DNA of 64,000 bases from Nocardioides donggukensis (GCF_014842875.1 NZ_JACYXZ010000001.1:434001-498000), one strand, 5' to 3'; positions 26,520 through 34,957 are shown, counted from the stretch's first letter. The notes: generated by a model from the letters alone, not told the origin. Made by a program: numbers and translations.

Positions 26520-27164
26520 CTAGTGGGTACGTCGACCGGGCGCCGTGCCGGCGAGTCGCGTCCATGCGAAGGCGGCCAGCCCCACCAGCACCGGCCACAG
26601 CGCCAGGCGCTCGAGGGCACCCGAGGCGGATCCGTCACCGGAGAGCACGAACGACACGGCCGCCGCAGCGGTGACCGCTCCGGTCGCGAGGAGTGCCCTG
26701 GCCAGGGCCGGTTGGTCCTCCCGCAACCGTGCTCCGAGCACGATCAGCGCGACCGGCTGCGCCACGAACAGCGGGGCTGCGGCGATCGCATGCAGCGTGG
26801 CGTTCTGGTCGAGCGGGGCCAGGCCCGTGGCGATCGAGCTGAGCCCGGAGATCACGAGCAGCCCCGTCACCCACGGCCCCAGCGACCGCGACAGCAGCAC
26901 CGCCCCGCCGACCAGCAGGAAGCCGAAGCCCATGAAGGAGCCGTTCATGAGCTCGTGGCGCGGCGAGCAGTACGCCGCCGAGCACCCGACCTCCCCGAGC
27001 CGACTCACCGAATCGACGACGAAGTCGTAGCCGCCGACCGTTGCCGCGGCAACCACGAACTCGGTGGCGATGTAGGCCGGCCGCACGAGCAGCGCCAGCG
27101 CTCCCCAGCGCGTGGCCCGAGCCCTGGTGGCTCCGAGGACGTCTCGTCCTCGGGTCGCCGGCAT
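26520..27164 (-). CDS. DUF998-family membrane protein
   Basis: This 214-residue protein has about six transmembrane helices and DUF998 features: a first helix with RPAYIATEFVVAA, the loop VDSVSRLGEVGCSAAYCSPRHELMNGSF, and a conserved LDQNATLHAIAAAPLFVAQPVALIVL segment. The function of DUF998 proteins is not established. The ATG at 27164 is the first in frame. The 125 bp between this gene's stop and the EF-G-like gene hold no other feature. Confidence 0.82.
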   Translation of the reverse strand: MPATRGRDVLGATRARATRWGALALLVRPAYIATEFVVAAATVGGYDFVVDSVSRLGEVGCSAAYCSPRHELMNGSFMGFGFLLVGGAVLLSRSLGPWVTGLLVISGLSSIATGLAPLDQNATLHAIAAAPLFVAQPVALIVLGARLREDQPALARALLATGAVTAAAAVSFVLSGDGSASGALERLALWPVLVGLAAFAWTRLAGTAPGRRTH

Positions 27165-27216
27165 CCGGTCACCCTAGACGGTGCCGTGGTGTGTCGCCGG
27201 TCAGCAGGCTCGCAGC

Positions 27217-27270
27217 TCGGGTCGTGTGCCTGACACCGGGCTATGGCGCGCTCTCAGGCACACGACCCGA
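27217..27270 (-). terminator. Hairpin after the reductase gene (17-bp perfect stem)
   Basis: TCGGGTCGTGTGCCTGA (27217-27233) and its exact inverted copy (27254-27270) enclose a 20-nt loop. On the minus strand it starts 15 bp after the stop of the DHFR-like gene. It has no T-run. The sequence differs from the palindrome at 13769, but the size and setting are similar. Confidence 0.65.
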
Positions 27271-27284
27271 TGTCCTCGGCGCGG

Positions 27285-27848
27285 TCAGCGTCGGGGTTCG
27301 TAGCGGGAGAGGGTCACGTCGTCGGGAAACGTTCTCGTCTCCACGAGGCTCAGGTTCACCCAGGAGTCCAGCGTGCTGAAGAACGGCGTGCCGCCGCCGA
27401 CCAGCACCGGGTGCGTGACCACCTGGAACTCGTCGATCAGGCCGGCGCGCATCGCCGCGCCCGCGAGTGTGGCGCCGCCGATCTCCATCGGTGCGCCGTC
27501 CTCGGCCTTCAGTCGGGTGATCTCGGCGACGGCGTCGTCGGTGACCAGACGCGCGTTCCCGCTGACCTCGTCGAGGGTCGTGGAGAACACCACCTTCGGC
27601 GTCCTCTGCCAGATGCGGGCGAACTCGACCTCGACGGGCGCCGTGCCCGGCTTCTGGTCGGCGGTCGGCCAGTGCGCGCTCATCACCTCCCACAGCTTGC
27701 GGCCGTACAGCGAGACACCGATCCCGCGGGCTCGGTCGTTGAACCACTGGTGCAGCTCGGCGCTGGGCACGCCCCAGCCGATGTCGTCGCCGGGCGCGGC
27801 GATGTAGCCGTCCAGGGTCACGTTCATGGAGTAGATCAGTCTGCGCAC
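27285..27848 (-). CDS. Dihydrofolate-reductase-family protein (RibD C-terminal-like)
   Basis: This 187-residue protein has the RibD_C/DHFR-like fold: VRRLIYSMNVTLDGYIAAPGDDIGW at the N-terminus, GVSLYGRKLWEVMSAHWP, and near the C-terminus EIGGATLAGAAMRAGLIDEFQVVTHPVLVGGGTPFF. The family reduces pteridine or pyrimidinone substrates with NADPH, but most stand-alone members have no known substrate. GTG 27848 keeps the usual R-x-L-I/V start; ATG 8 codons later is the alternative. A second member, only distantly similar, lies at 45276-45818. Confidence 0.88.
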   Translation of the reverse strand: MRRLIYSMNVTLDGYIAAPGDDIGWGVPSAELHQWFNDRARGIGVSLYGRKLWEVMSAHWPTADQKPGTAPVEVEFARIWQRTPKVVFSTTLDEVSGNARLVTDDAVAEITRLKAEDGAPMEIGGATLAGAAMRAGLIDEFQVVTHPVLVGGGTPFFSTLDSWVNLSLVETRTFPDDVTLSRYEPRR

Positions 27849-28197
27849 GGTCTCAGCCTTCCACCAGCTGTGTCGGTCTCCCATGTGTCGACCGCGCCCG
27901 CCACGGGAACTCATCGGTGCGCGAACTGCACCCGCAGGCTGGTGGTACGCCCACGTCCTCGCACCGGAGGTCCGCGCGTCCACGAGCGGCGCGATCGTGC
28001 GGGTGCTCGAAGCCTCCACTGACGCCGTACTCGGGGGCTGGAACCGCGCCACGCCGACCGCAGCGCGGCCCGGGCCATAGGCTGGAGACGCTCGTGGTGG
28101 TGCCGGTCGGATTCCTCAAGGTCACCCAACCTCCTCCAGGGCACAGCACCGACGTCGAACTGATCGCTACACATCGACCCGTCAGCGAAGGAAACGT
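27849..28197. other. 349-bp intergenic region without a supported gene
   Basis: The region holds the 5' regions of two divergent genes. A short frame at 27883-28080 (+) has a protein-like middle (ARTAPAGWWYAHVLAPEV, then RASTSGAIVRV) but no ribosome site and no known relative; it may be a gene remnant. The last 20 bp contain the AAGGAA ribosome site of the amidotransferase gene. Confidence 0.5.
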
Positions 28198-29148
28198 ATG
28201 TGCCGAGTGCTCGCCTACATCGGGCCGGAGACACCGCTGGAGAGCCTGCTGCTCAAGCCGGCGAACAGTCTCATCAACCAGTCGCTCGACCCGGAGCGTC
28301 ACCCGGAGCTCCAACTGGCAGGGTGGGGGTTCGGGGCGTGGGGCGAGCATCTGCTCAGAGCGGAGGAGCCCTTCGTCTACCGCCGGCCCATGGCTGCCTT
28401 CTACGACGACAACGCCGATCGCATCATTCCGAGCCTCCAGGCCAGCACGATGCTCGCTCATGTACGAGCAGCCGCCTACAACTCGAAGACCGTCTTGGCC
28501 GACGAGAACTGCCACCCGTTCTCCTTCGAGGAGACCCCTTGGATCATCGCGCAGAACGGTGACCTGCCGAACTGGCAACTCCTGCAGAGGGAGCTGTTGC
28601 AGCACTGCGAGGACCGGTACCTCAAGCAGATGCGGGGCACGACCGACACGGAGTTCCTCTACGTGCTGCTGCTCTCCCTGATCGAGAGCGACAGCGACGA
28701 GGACGTCCAACGTGCGATCGAGACGGTGTTGAGGCTCATCGCCCAGGCGATGAGGGATCTCGACCTGGCTGCCCTGACCAAGCTGAAGCTGGCCCTGGTG
28801 TCGCCGAACCGCATCATCGGGGTCAACGTCGGTCTCGGTCACGAGGGCGAGACCGACCCGATCGGGGACTGGAAGGAGCTTCGAGAGTCCGGTCCGGGCA
28901 CGAGCGACTTCGCGCTCTCGATGCTCCTGGAGCCGATGTACCTGCTGATGGGTCGCAACTTCCAGCACGACGAGACGTCCTACGACTTCGAGGTGTGCAC
29001 CGAGGACGAGGCGACGGCTGCCATCTTCGCCTCCGAGCCCCTGACGGACGGCGACGACGGCTGGTCGCACCTCGAGTTCGGCGAGATCGTGTTCCTCGCC
29101 AAGGACGGCGAGCACGTCACGAAGACCGTGACCAGGTTGGACGTCTAG
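28198..29148 (+). CDS. Class II glutamine amidotransferase domain protein (YafJ/EgtC-like)
   Basis: This 316-residue protein begins MCRVLAYIGPE, which puts the catalytic Cys2 at the mature N-terminus. It keeps the Ntn-hydrolase features MLAHVRAAA, NCHPF and NGDL (the oxyanion and glutamine-binding loops). No synthase domain follows, so only glutaminase activity, or hydrolysis of a gamma-glutamyl compound as in EgtC, can be proposed. There are no ergothioneine genes nearby. Codon choice is less extreme than in the neighbours (AAG, TTG, TCG and CAA occur more often), which may signal later acquisition. AAGGAA lies 7 nt before the ATG. Confidence 0.88.
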   Translation: MCRVLAYIGPETPLESLLLKPANSLINQSLDPERHPELQLAGWGFGAWGEHLLRAEEPFVYRRPMAAFYDDNADRIIPSLQASTMLAHVRAAAYNSKTVLADENCHPFSFEETPWIIAQNGDLPNWQLLQRELLQHCEDRYLKQMRGTTDTEFLYVLLLSLIESDSDEDVQRAIETVLRLIAQAMRDLDLAALTKLKLALVSPNRIIGVNVGLGHEGETDPIGDWKELRESGPGTSDFALSMLLEPMYLLMGRNFQHDETSYDFEVCTEDEATAAIFASEPLTDGDDGWSHLEFGEIVFLAKDGEHVTKTVTRLDV

Positions 29149-29323
29149 ACGCGCCAGAGGTCAGCGCCTGCTCCACACAGACGCAACCGCTGGTGCTCCC
29201 GGACCCTCCGCACATGAATCGGCCCCGGGTCGCCGGCCTCGGGGGATCCTCGGGGCCGGCTCAGGGGTCCACGGAGGGGAATCCGGTGCCCTGCGCGGGG
29301 CGCCGCGGCCTAGGTTGGACCCC

Positions 29324-30082
29324 ATGAGCAACGGGAGCGGGGCGCCGGCGGCGCGCGTGGAGGGGCTGACCAAGACGTACGGCGCGGGGGAGGCGCTGGT
29401 CCGGGCCCTGGACGGGATCACCCTCGAGCTGGGCGACGGCGAGTTCACGGCCGTGATGGGCCCGAGCGGGTCCGGCAAGTCCACGCTGATGCACTGCTGT
29501 GCCGCGCTGGAGACCTACGACAGTGGCGCCGTCTTCCTCGGCGACCAGGACCTGACCGGGATGAAGGACAAGGAGCTGACCCGGCTCCGCCGCGACCAGA
29601 TCGGCTTCGTCTTCCAGTCGTTCAACCTGGTCCCGACACTGACCGCCGAGGAGAACATCCTCCTCCCGCTCGCGATCGCCGGCCGCAAGCCGGACCCGGA
29701 GTGGTATCGCTCGGTCATCGACACCGTCGAGCTCGGCGACCGGCTCACCCACAAGCCGAGCGAGCTCTCCGGTGGGCAGCAGCAGCGGGTGGCGGTGGCC
29801 CGGGCGCTGGTCAGCCGGCCGCGGATCGTCTTCGCCGACGAGCCGACCGGCAACCTCGACTCGCACTCGGGCGCCGAGGTGCTCTCGTTGCTGCGCCGCA
29901 GCGCCGACGAGCACGGCCAGACGATCGTCATGGTCACCCACGACCCGGTGGCCGCCGCCTGGACCGACCGGGTGGTCTTCCTCGCCGACGGCCGCGTCGT
30001 CGACGAGCTCCGCTCCCCGGACCGTGAGCAGGTGCTCGAGGTCATGGCGCGCGCCTCGGCCCGGCCGGGCGAGGTCGCCTGA
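29324..30082 (+). CDS. ABC transporter ATP-binding protein (MacB/LolD type)
   Basis: This 252-residue ATPase has Walker A GPSGSGKST (residues 46-54), Q-loop VFQSFNLVPTLTAEENI, signature LSGGQQQRVAVARAL and Walker B IVFADEPTGNLD, the pattern of the MacB/LolD/FtsE group. It powers the FtsX-type permease encoded next. The ATG is chosen over the upstream TTG (29315) because TAGGTT lies at 29311-29316, 7 nt before it, a leaderless arrangement. The stop overlaps the permease ATG by 1 nt. Confidence 0.95.
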   Translation: MSNGSGAPAARVEGLTKTYGAGEALVRALDGITLELGDGEFTAVMGPSGSGKSTLMHCCAALETYDSGAVFLGDQDLTGMKDKELTRLRRDQIGFVFQSFNLVPTLTAEENILLPLAIAGRKPDPEWYRSVIDTVELGDRLTHKPSELSGGQQQRVAVARALVSRPRIVFADEPTGNLDSHSGAEVLSLLRRSADEHGQTIVMVTHDPVAAAWTDRVVFLADGRVVDELRSPDREQVLEVMARASARPGEVA

Positions 30083-32631
30083 TGTTCCGCGCCGCCCTGC
30101 GCAGCCTGCTGGGCCGCAAGCTCCGCCTGCTCATGAGCACCTTCGCCATCGTGCTCGGGGTCGGCTTCGTGGCCGGCACCCTGATCTTCAGCGACACCCT
30201 CAGCCGCAGCTTCACCGCGATCTTCGCCAGCTCGGTCGGCGACGTCGTCGTCCGGCCCGAGGGCGGCCCGGTCGGCGAGGGCGGGCCCTCGACGGTCACC
30301 ATCCCCGCCACGCTGACCCAGGACCTGGCCGCCGTGGAGGGCGCCGCCCGGGCGGACGGGAACGTCGAGGCGTTCGGAGTCTTCGTCATCGACGCCGACG
30401 GCAAGCCCATCGGCGGTGCCGGCCCGCCGGCCCTGGCCGGCAACTGGACCGACGCCCCGGCCGGCAACGGCCTGACCAGCCTCGTGATCACCGAGGGCCG
30501 CGAGCCCGAGGGCCCCGGCGAGGTGGTGCTGGACGCGAAGACCGCGGAGAAGTCCGGCTACGACCTCGGCGACGACGTGTCGCTGGTGACCGCGTTCCAA
30601 CAGGCCGAGCTCAGCCCCACCCTGGTCGGCACCGCCGACTTCGGGGACGGCGGCTCGCTCAACGGCGCCACCCTCGCGATCTTCGAGACCGGCGCCGCCC
30701 AGGACCTCTTCCTCGGCGGCCAGGACGCCTTCAACAGCTACTGGGTGACCGCCGCCGACGGCGTCAGCCAGGAGGTCCTGCGGGACCGGGTCGCCGAGGT
30801 GCTGCCCGAGGGAGTGGAGGCGGTCACCGGCGACGAGGCGGCCGACGAGTCCGCCAGCCAGCTGCTGACCGCGATCTCGTTCATCACCACCTTCCTGCTG
30901 ATCTTCGCCGCGATCTCCTTGGTGGTCGGCTCCTTCCTGATCGTCAACACGTTCTCGATCCTGGTCGCCCAGCGCAGCCGCGAGCTCGCGCTGCTGCGGG
31001 CGCTCGGGGCCTCCCGCCGCCAGGTCAGGCGGATGGTGCTGATCGAGGCGACGGTCGTCGGCCTGGTCGGCTCCACCCTCGGCCTGGGCCTCGGCGTGCT
31101 GCTGTTCCTCGGCATCCGGGCGGCGTTCGGCCAGTTCGGGCTGGACATCTCCGGCACCGCGATGGTGTTCGAGCCGCGGACCGTGCTGGCGGCGTACGCC
31201 GTCGGGGTGGTGGTGACCGTGCTGGCCGCGTGGGTGCCGGCGAGGCGTACGTCGCGGATCGCGCCGGTCGCCGCCCTGCGCGACGACGTGGCACTGCCCG
31301 AGGACACCCTGCACCGCCGGTTCCTCGTGGGCCTGGCCCTCGTTGCGGCCGGCGCGGTCGGGATCGGGCTGGCGCTCTTCGGGAGCGTGCCCCGGGCCGG
31401 CTACGTGCTCGGCGGCGGCACGCTGGCGGTGCTGCTCGGTGTCGCCGCGGCCAGCCCGGTGCTGGCCCGGCCGTTCCTCGCCGGGACCAGCAGCGGCTAC
31501 GCCCGCGGGTTCGGCGCCGTGGGTACCCTCGCCGGGCAGAACTCGCGCCGCAACCCCCGGCGTACCGCCGCCACCGCCTCCGCGCTGATGATCGGCCTGA
31601 CGCTGTGCGTGACGATGGCGATCGTCGGCTCCTCGGCGAAGGCCAGCGTCGACGCCGCGGTCGAGGAGAACTTCGTCGGGGACTTCGTCGTCTCCAACGT
31701 CTTCGGCGTCCCGTTCTCCCCGTCCGTCGCCGACCGGATCGAGGAGGACGTCGCCGGCGTCGACTCGGTGACCCGGCTGCGGTTCGGGCCGGTCGAGGTG
31801 GACGGCGAGCGCGAGGGGCTGCTCGGCACCGACCCGGCCTCCCTCGCCGAGACCGCCCAGATCGAGATGGTCGAGGGCTCGCTGGCGGAGCTCGACGCGA
31901 GCTCGGTCGTGATCGCCGAGGACGTGGCCGAGGACCGCGGCGTCGGCGTGGGCGACCGGCTCGAGGTGCAGGCGATCGGCGGCGACAGCACGTTCACCGT
32001 CGCGGGCATCTTCGCCGAGAACCCGGTCCTGTCGTTCCCGCTGGTGGTCACCCTGGAGGCGTTCGCGGACGCGGGCTTCCAGCCGTCGGACAACTTCCTG
32101 TTCGTCGACGTGGCGGCGGGCTCCGACCGCGAGGCGGCCCGGGCGGCGATGGAGGACATCGTCGCCGGCAACACCCTGGTCTCGGTCAAGGACCAGGAGG
32201 GGCTCGCGGAGGAGCAGCGCGGTCCGATCGACCAGCTGCTCACGCTGATCTACGGGCTGCTCGCGCTCGCGCTGGTGATCGCCGTCCTGGGCATCGTCAA
32301 CACCCTGGCGCTGAGCGTCATCGAGCGCACCCGCGAGATCGGGCTGCTGCGGGCGATCGGCCTGTCCCGCCGCCAGCTGCGGACGATGATCCGCCTGGAG
32401 TCGGTCGTGATCGCCGTTCTCGGGGCGCTGCTGGGCACCGGCCTGGGACTGGTCTTCGGCGTGGTGCTGATGAAGGACCTCGAGTCCGAGGGGCTCGAGG
32501 TGATCGCGGTGCCGTGGGGTCAGCTCGCCGCGTTCCTGGTCGTCTCGCTGCTCGTGGGCGTGCTGGCCGCGGTCTTCCCGGCGCGCCGGGCGGGGCGTCT
32601 GGACGTGCTACGCGCCATCGCCACCGAGTAG
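30082..32631 (+). CDS. FtsX-family ABC transporter permease (MacB-type, duplicated core)
   Basis: This 849-residue permease has an N-terminal helix, a large extracellular domain (about 45-255), three helices of the first FtsX unit (about 263-390, with LLRALGASRRQVRRMVLIEA), then a second extracellular domain and a second FtsX unit (about 715-845, with LLRAIGLSRRQLRTMIRLES). The two-unit layout is typical of actinobacterial 'ABC transporter permease' proteins that export lipids, peptides or antibiotics. It overlaps the ATPase gene by 1 nt and ends with a C-terminal RRAGRLDVLRAIATE motif. Confidence 0.93.
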   Translation: MFRAALRSLLGRKLRLLMSTFAIVLGVGFVAGTLIFSDTLSRSFTAIFASSVGDVVVRPEGGPVGEGGPSTVTIPATLTQDLAAVEGAARADGNVEAFGVFVIDADGKPIGGAGPPALAGNWTDAPAGNGLTSLVITEGREPEGPGEVVLDAKTAEKSGYDLGDDVSLVTAFQQAELSPTLVGTADFGDGGSLNGATLAIFETGAAQDLFLGGQDAFNSYWVTAADGVSQEVLRDRVAEVLPEGVEAVTGDEAADESASQLLTAISFITTFLLIFAAISLVVGSFLIVNTFSILVAQRSRELALLRALGASRRQVRRMVLIEATVVGLVGSTLGLGLGVLLFLGIRAAFGQFGLDISGTAMVFEPRTVLAAYAVGVVVTVLAAWVPARRTSRIAPVAALRDDVALPEDTLHRRFLVGLALVAAGAVGIGLALFGSVPRAGYVLGGGTLAVLLGVAAASPVLARPFLAGTSSGYARGFGAVGTLAGQNSRRNPRRTAATASALMIGLTLCVTMAIVGSSAKASVDAAVEENFVGDFVVSNVFGVPFSPSVADRIEEDVAGVDSVTRLRFGPVEVDGEREGLLGTDPASLAETAQIEMVEGSLAELDASSVVIAEDVAEDRGVGVGDRLEVQAIGGDSTFTVAGIFAENPVLSFPLVVTLEAFADAGFQPSDNFLFVDVAAGSDREAARAAMEDIVAGNTLVSVKDQEGLAEEQRGPIDQLLTLIYGLLALALVIAVLGIVNTLALSVIERTREIGLLRAIGLSRRQLRTMIRLESVVIAVLGALLGTGLGLVFGVVLMKDLESEGLEVIAVPWGQLAAFLVVSLLVGVLAAVFPARRAGRLDVLRAIATE

Positions 32632-32682
32632 TTCGGATCCCTAGTCCGATCGGGCCATCTTGGTCTCAGAGCCGCCCGAGGA

Positions 32683-32704
32683 TGGTCCAGACCATGCCTA
32701 CACT
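32683..32704 (+). promoter_or_regulatory. GntR-type operator and leaderless promoter
   Basis: TGGTCCAGACCA (32683-32694) is a palindrome apart from the two centre bases and closely resembles the DasR-type site (core TGGTCTAGACCA) used by HutC-subfamily GntR regulators. It is followed by the -10 box TACACT (32699-32704) and 6 bases to the GTG at 32711. The position is right for autorepression. Confidence 0.72.
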
Positions 32705-32710
32705 CCGGGC

Positions 32711-33436
32711 GTGAGCCTGACCGACACCGAGACAGCCGCCCGACGTGCCCAGCTGAAGCACGTCCAGGTGCGGGAGTACGTGCGCGGGCTCGTCGGGGAC
32801 TCGCCGGCCGGCACCGCGGCACCCTCCGAGCGGGAGCTGGTGGCCCGCTTCGGCGTGGCCCGGATGACGGTCCGCCAGGCGATGGACGCGCTCGTGTCCG
32901 AGGGCCTGCTCGAGCGCATCCCGGGCCGGGGGACGTTCGTGCGCGAGCGGCTCGGCGCCGTCGGCCAGCTCCGCGGCTACACCGAGGAGATGAGCGTCCG
33001 GGGCCTGCTCGCCGAGTCCCAGACCCTGATCGCGCGCCGCGAGAAGGCCGGCCCCGGGGTGGCCCGGGCGCTCGAGCTGACCGAGGGCGACGCGGTCATC
33101 CACTGGAAGCGGCTGCGTCGGGCGGACGCCGTACCCATGTGCGTCGAGGACGCCTACCTCTCCGAGGTGCTGATCCCCGGCTTCCTGCAGAGCGGGATGC
33201 CCACCAGCCTCTACGACGCTCTGGAGCGGCGCGGCCTGCGCCCGACCTGGGCCGAGGACTCGATCCAGGCGGACGTCGCCACCGTCGAGGAGGCGGGGCT
33301 GCTCGAGATCGCCCCGGGGAGCTCGGTGCTGCGGGTGGCCCGGCGCGCCTTCTGCCACGAGAAGGCCGTGGAGGTCTCCCGGTCCACCTTCCGCGCGGAC
33401 CGGTTCACGCTCTGGGTGCAGTTCGCCGGCGAGTAG
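32711..33436 (+). CDS. GntR-family (HutC/DasR-type) transcriptional regulator
   Basis: This 241-residue protein has an N-terminal winged helix (about 10-75: VREYVRGLVG, SERELVARFGVARMTVRQAMDALVSEGLLERIPGRGTFV) and a C-terminal UTRA ligand domain (about 92-238) with VIHWKRLRRAD and ERRGLRPTWAEDSIQA. The operator directly upstream looks like a DasR site, whose effectors are glucosamine phosphates, but no amino-sugar genes are in the window, so its targets elsewhere are unknown. GTG 32711 is chosen for the leaderless promoter; the longer in-frame start would run through the operator. Confidence 0.9.
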   Translation: MSLTDTETAARRAQLKHVQVREYVRGLVGDSPAGTAAPSERELVARFGVARMTVRQAMDALVSEGLLERIPGRGTFVRERLGAVGQLRGYTEEMSVRGLLAESQTLIARREKAGPGVARALELTEGDAVIHWKRLRRADAVPMCVEDAYLSEVLIPGFLQSGMPTSLYDALERRGLRPTWAEDSIQADVATVEEAGLLEIAPGSSVLRVARRAFCHEKAVEVSRSTFRADRFTLWVQFAGE

Positions 33437-33493
33437 TCGGCGTACGGGCACGTCGCTCCCGGCCCAGCGCCGCGCGGGCGGTTTACTGACCCC

Positions 33494-33910
33494 ATGAAGG
33501 TCTCCTGGCTGGTGCAGTACGTCGTGGCGGCCGTGGCCTTCGTCCTCATCGACTTCGTCTGGCTGGCCTTCGTGGCCCAGGCGCTCTACGAGGACCAGCT
33601 CGGAGACCTGCTCGCGCCGTCCCCCAACGTGGCCGCCGCTGTCGTCTTCTACGCCATCTTCGTCGCCGGCCTGGTCTTCTTCGTGGTGCAGCCCGCGCTG
33701 GCGGCGGCCTCCTGGCGCCGGGCGGCGGGGAGCGGCGCCTTCTTCGGCCTGGTGACGTATGCGACGTGGGACCTGACCAGCCTGGCCGTGCTCCGCGACT
33801 TCCCGGTGGCCCTGGTCCCGATCGACTTGGCCTGGGGGATGGTGCTGTCCGCCTCGGTCGCGACCACGACGTACGCCGTGCTGCGGGCCAGGGCCGGACG
33901 GGATGCCTGA
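33494..33910 (+). CDS. DUF2177-family membrane protein
   Basis: This 138-residue protein has four transmembrane helices and DUF2177 features: an N-terminal VAFVLIDFVWLAFVAQALYEDQLGDLL helix, the pair FFGLVTYATWDLTSLAVLRDFP, and a final helix with DLAWGMVLSASVATTTY. Function is unknown. TTTACT lies at 33482-33487, 6 nt before the ATG, so the mRNA is probably leaderless. The next gene starts inside its last codons (8-bp overlap). Confidence 0.85.
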   Translation: MKVSWLVQYVVAAVAFVLIDFVWLAFVAQALYEDQLGDLLAPSPNVAAAVVFYAIFVAGLVFFVVQPALAAASWRRAAGSGAFFGLVTYATWDLTSLAVLRDFPVALVPIDLAWGMVLSASVATTTYAVLRARAGRDA

Positions 33911-34589
33911 GGTGCGCGTGCTGCTCGAGGTGCGGGTCCAGCACCAGCGCGACGTCCCCGGAGCCGTCGAGGGCGGGGCGGACCGACTGCTGTTGAGCAC
34001 GCAGGCGGGCCTCTCACCCGACCTGGCGGTGGCCTCGGCGGTGCTGCGCGAGAGCGCCGCCCCGGTGCGGGTGATGCTCCGGCTCAACGACGGCCCGACC
34101 ACGACCGGCGGCGAGTTCGGGCGCCTGGTCGGGCTCGCCGAGGAGTATCTCGCCCTCGGCGCGGAGGGGGTCGCCTTCGGCTTCCTCGACCCCGACCTGG
34201 AGGTCGACGTGGAGACCTCCACGGCCCTGGCCGAGGCACTGCCAGAGGTGCCGTGGACCTTCCACGACGTCGTCGACCTCTGTCTCGAGCCGAGCCGCGC
34301 GTGGCGGCGTTTGCGCACGCTGCCCGGGCTGGACGCGGTGCTCACCGCCGGCTCGCCGCGGGGGCTGGCCGTCGGGTACGACGACCTGCTGGCGCTCGCG
34401 CAGTCGGACCCGGCCGCGGCTGCGCTGATGCTCCCCGGCGGCGGGCTGGTGCCCGAGCACGTGCCGTGGCTGGCCCGGGCCGGCGTCCGACAGGTGCACG
34501 TCGGCTCGCAGGTACGACCCGGTGGCACCGACAAGGCCTACGTCGACGCCGGCCACGTGCGCTCCTGGCGCCTGCTGCTCGACTCCTGA
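33903..34589 (+). CDS. CutC-like TIM-barrel protein
   Basis: This 228-residue protein aligns with the CutC family along its length: GADRLLLSTQAGLSPDLAVA (usually ADRIELC), VRVMLRLND, GAEGVAFGFLDPDLEVDVETS, the strand VPWTFHDVVD (usually FHRAFD), DAVLTAGSPRGLAVG, and the GGG motif in LMLPGGGLVPEHVPWLARAGVRQVHVGSQVRPG. It diverges at several motif residues, including loss of the Cys near the N-terminus and of the FHRAFD Arg. CutC was linked to copper tolerance, but its true function is disputed. The ATG overlaps the DUF2177 gene by 8 bp. Confidence 0.82.
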   Translation: MPEVRVLLEVRVQHQRDVPGAVEGGADRLLLSTQAGLSPDLAVASAVLRESAAPVRVMLRLNDGPTTTGGEFGRLVGLAEEYLALGAEGVAFGFLDPDLEVDVETSTALAEALPEVPWTFHDVVDLCLEPSRAWRRLRTLPGLDAVLTAGSPRGLAVGYDDLLALAQSDPAAAALMLPGGGLVPEHVPWLARAGVRQVHVGSQVRPGGTDKAYVDAGHVRSWRLLLDS

Positions 34590-34606
34590 CGCGCCTCCCC
34601 TCGGTT

Positions 34607-34925
34607 GGTTGAGGAGCGAGCGCCAGCGAGCGTCTCGAAACCACCCCCGCCCACCACCGCCGGCTCCCCGCCGGTTGAGGAGCGAGCGCCAGCGAGCGTC
34701 TCGAAACCACCCCCGCCACCCCCGCCTGTGCGCTGTCCAGAACGACGCACAGCCGGCGGCCGGAAGGGCCGCGACCGGGCTCGGAGCCGGGGTGCTGCAC
34801 GTAGTTCTGCATGGTGCGGGGTTTCGACTCGCTCGCTGGCGCTCGCGGCTCAACCGCCGAGGGCGCAGCGCTCGCGGCTCAACCGCCGACGGCCCTGGAC
34901 TCGCGGGCTCAACCACCGGGGGTTG
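34607..34925. repeat. GGTTGAGGAGCGAGCG repeat cluster: two 45-bp direct repeats plus inverted variants
   Basis: 34607-34651 and 34673-34717 are identical 45-bp direct repeats (period 66 bp) that read GGTTGAGGAGCGAGCGCC and on through AGCGAGCGTCTCGAAACC. A diverged inverted copy starts at 34820 (GGTTTCGACTCGCTCGCTGG, then CGCTCGCGGCTCAACC). Two more short tandem versions of GCTCGCGGCTCAACCGCCGA follow up to about 34925. The consensus is recognisable from intergenic regions of related actinobacteria. The facing arms can fold into a long hairpin. Confidence 0.85.
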
Positions 34926-34942
34926 ATGCGAGCGGCGGTGTC

Positions 34943-34957
34943 GGTTCCACTGGAACC
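34943..34957. promoter_or_regulatory. Perfect palindrome abutting the VOC gene start
   Basis: GGTTCCACTGGAACC is a perfect 15-nt palindrome that ends one base before the ATG at 34958. It could be an operator that covers the start site, or an mRNA hairpin that hides it. No ribosome site is otherwise visible. Confidence 0.5.

Larger units (their letters stand above)
34590..34957. other. 368-bp intergenic region filled with direct and inverted repeats
   Basis: No gene is supported here. The left half holds two identical 45-bp repeats and the right half holds inverted and tandem variants of the same repeat. The spacer (about 34727-34815) contains a further imperfect inverted pair (CAGAACGACGCA with TGCACGTAGTTCTG). 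The region follows cutC and precedes a VOC gene on the same strand. Confidence 0.7.

Noticed and set aside
27883..28080. 65-codon frame upstream of the amidotransferase gene
   Set aside because: It has no ribosome site or -10 box, and no recognisable family; it could be a remnant, but coding status cannot be supported.
29232..29260. GCCGGCC/GGCCGGC hairpin upstream of the ABC ATPase gene
   Set aside because: The stem is only 7 bp in very GC-rich sequence, with a 15-nt loop; this is expected by chance.
34607..34717. 45-bp direct repeats as a possible CRISPR array
   Set aside because: Only two copies with a 21-bp spacer, no cas genes, and inverted variants nearby; this is an intergenic repeat cluster.
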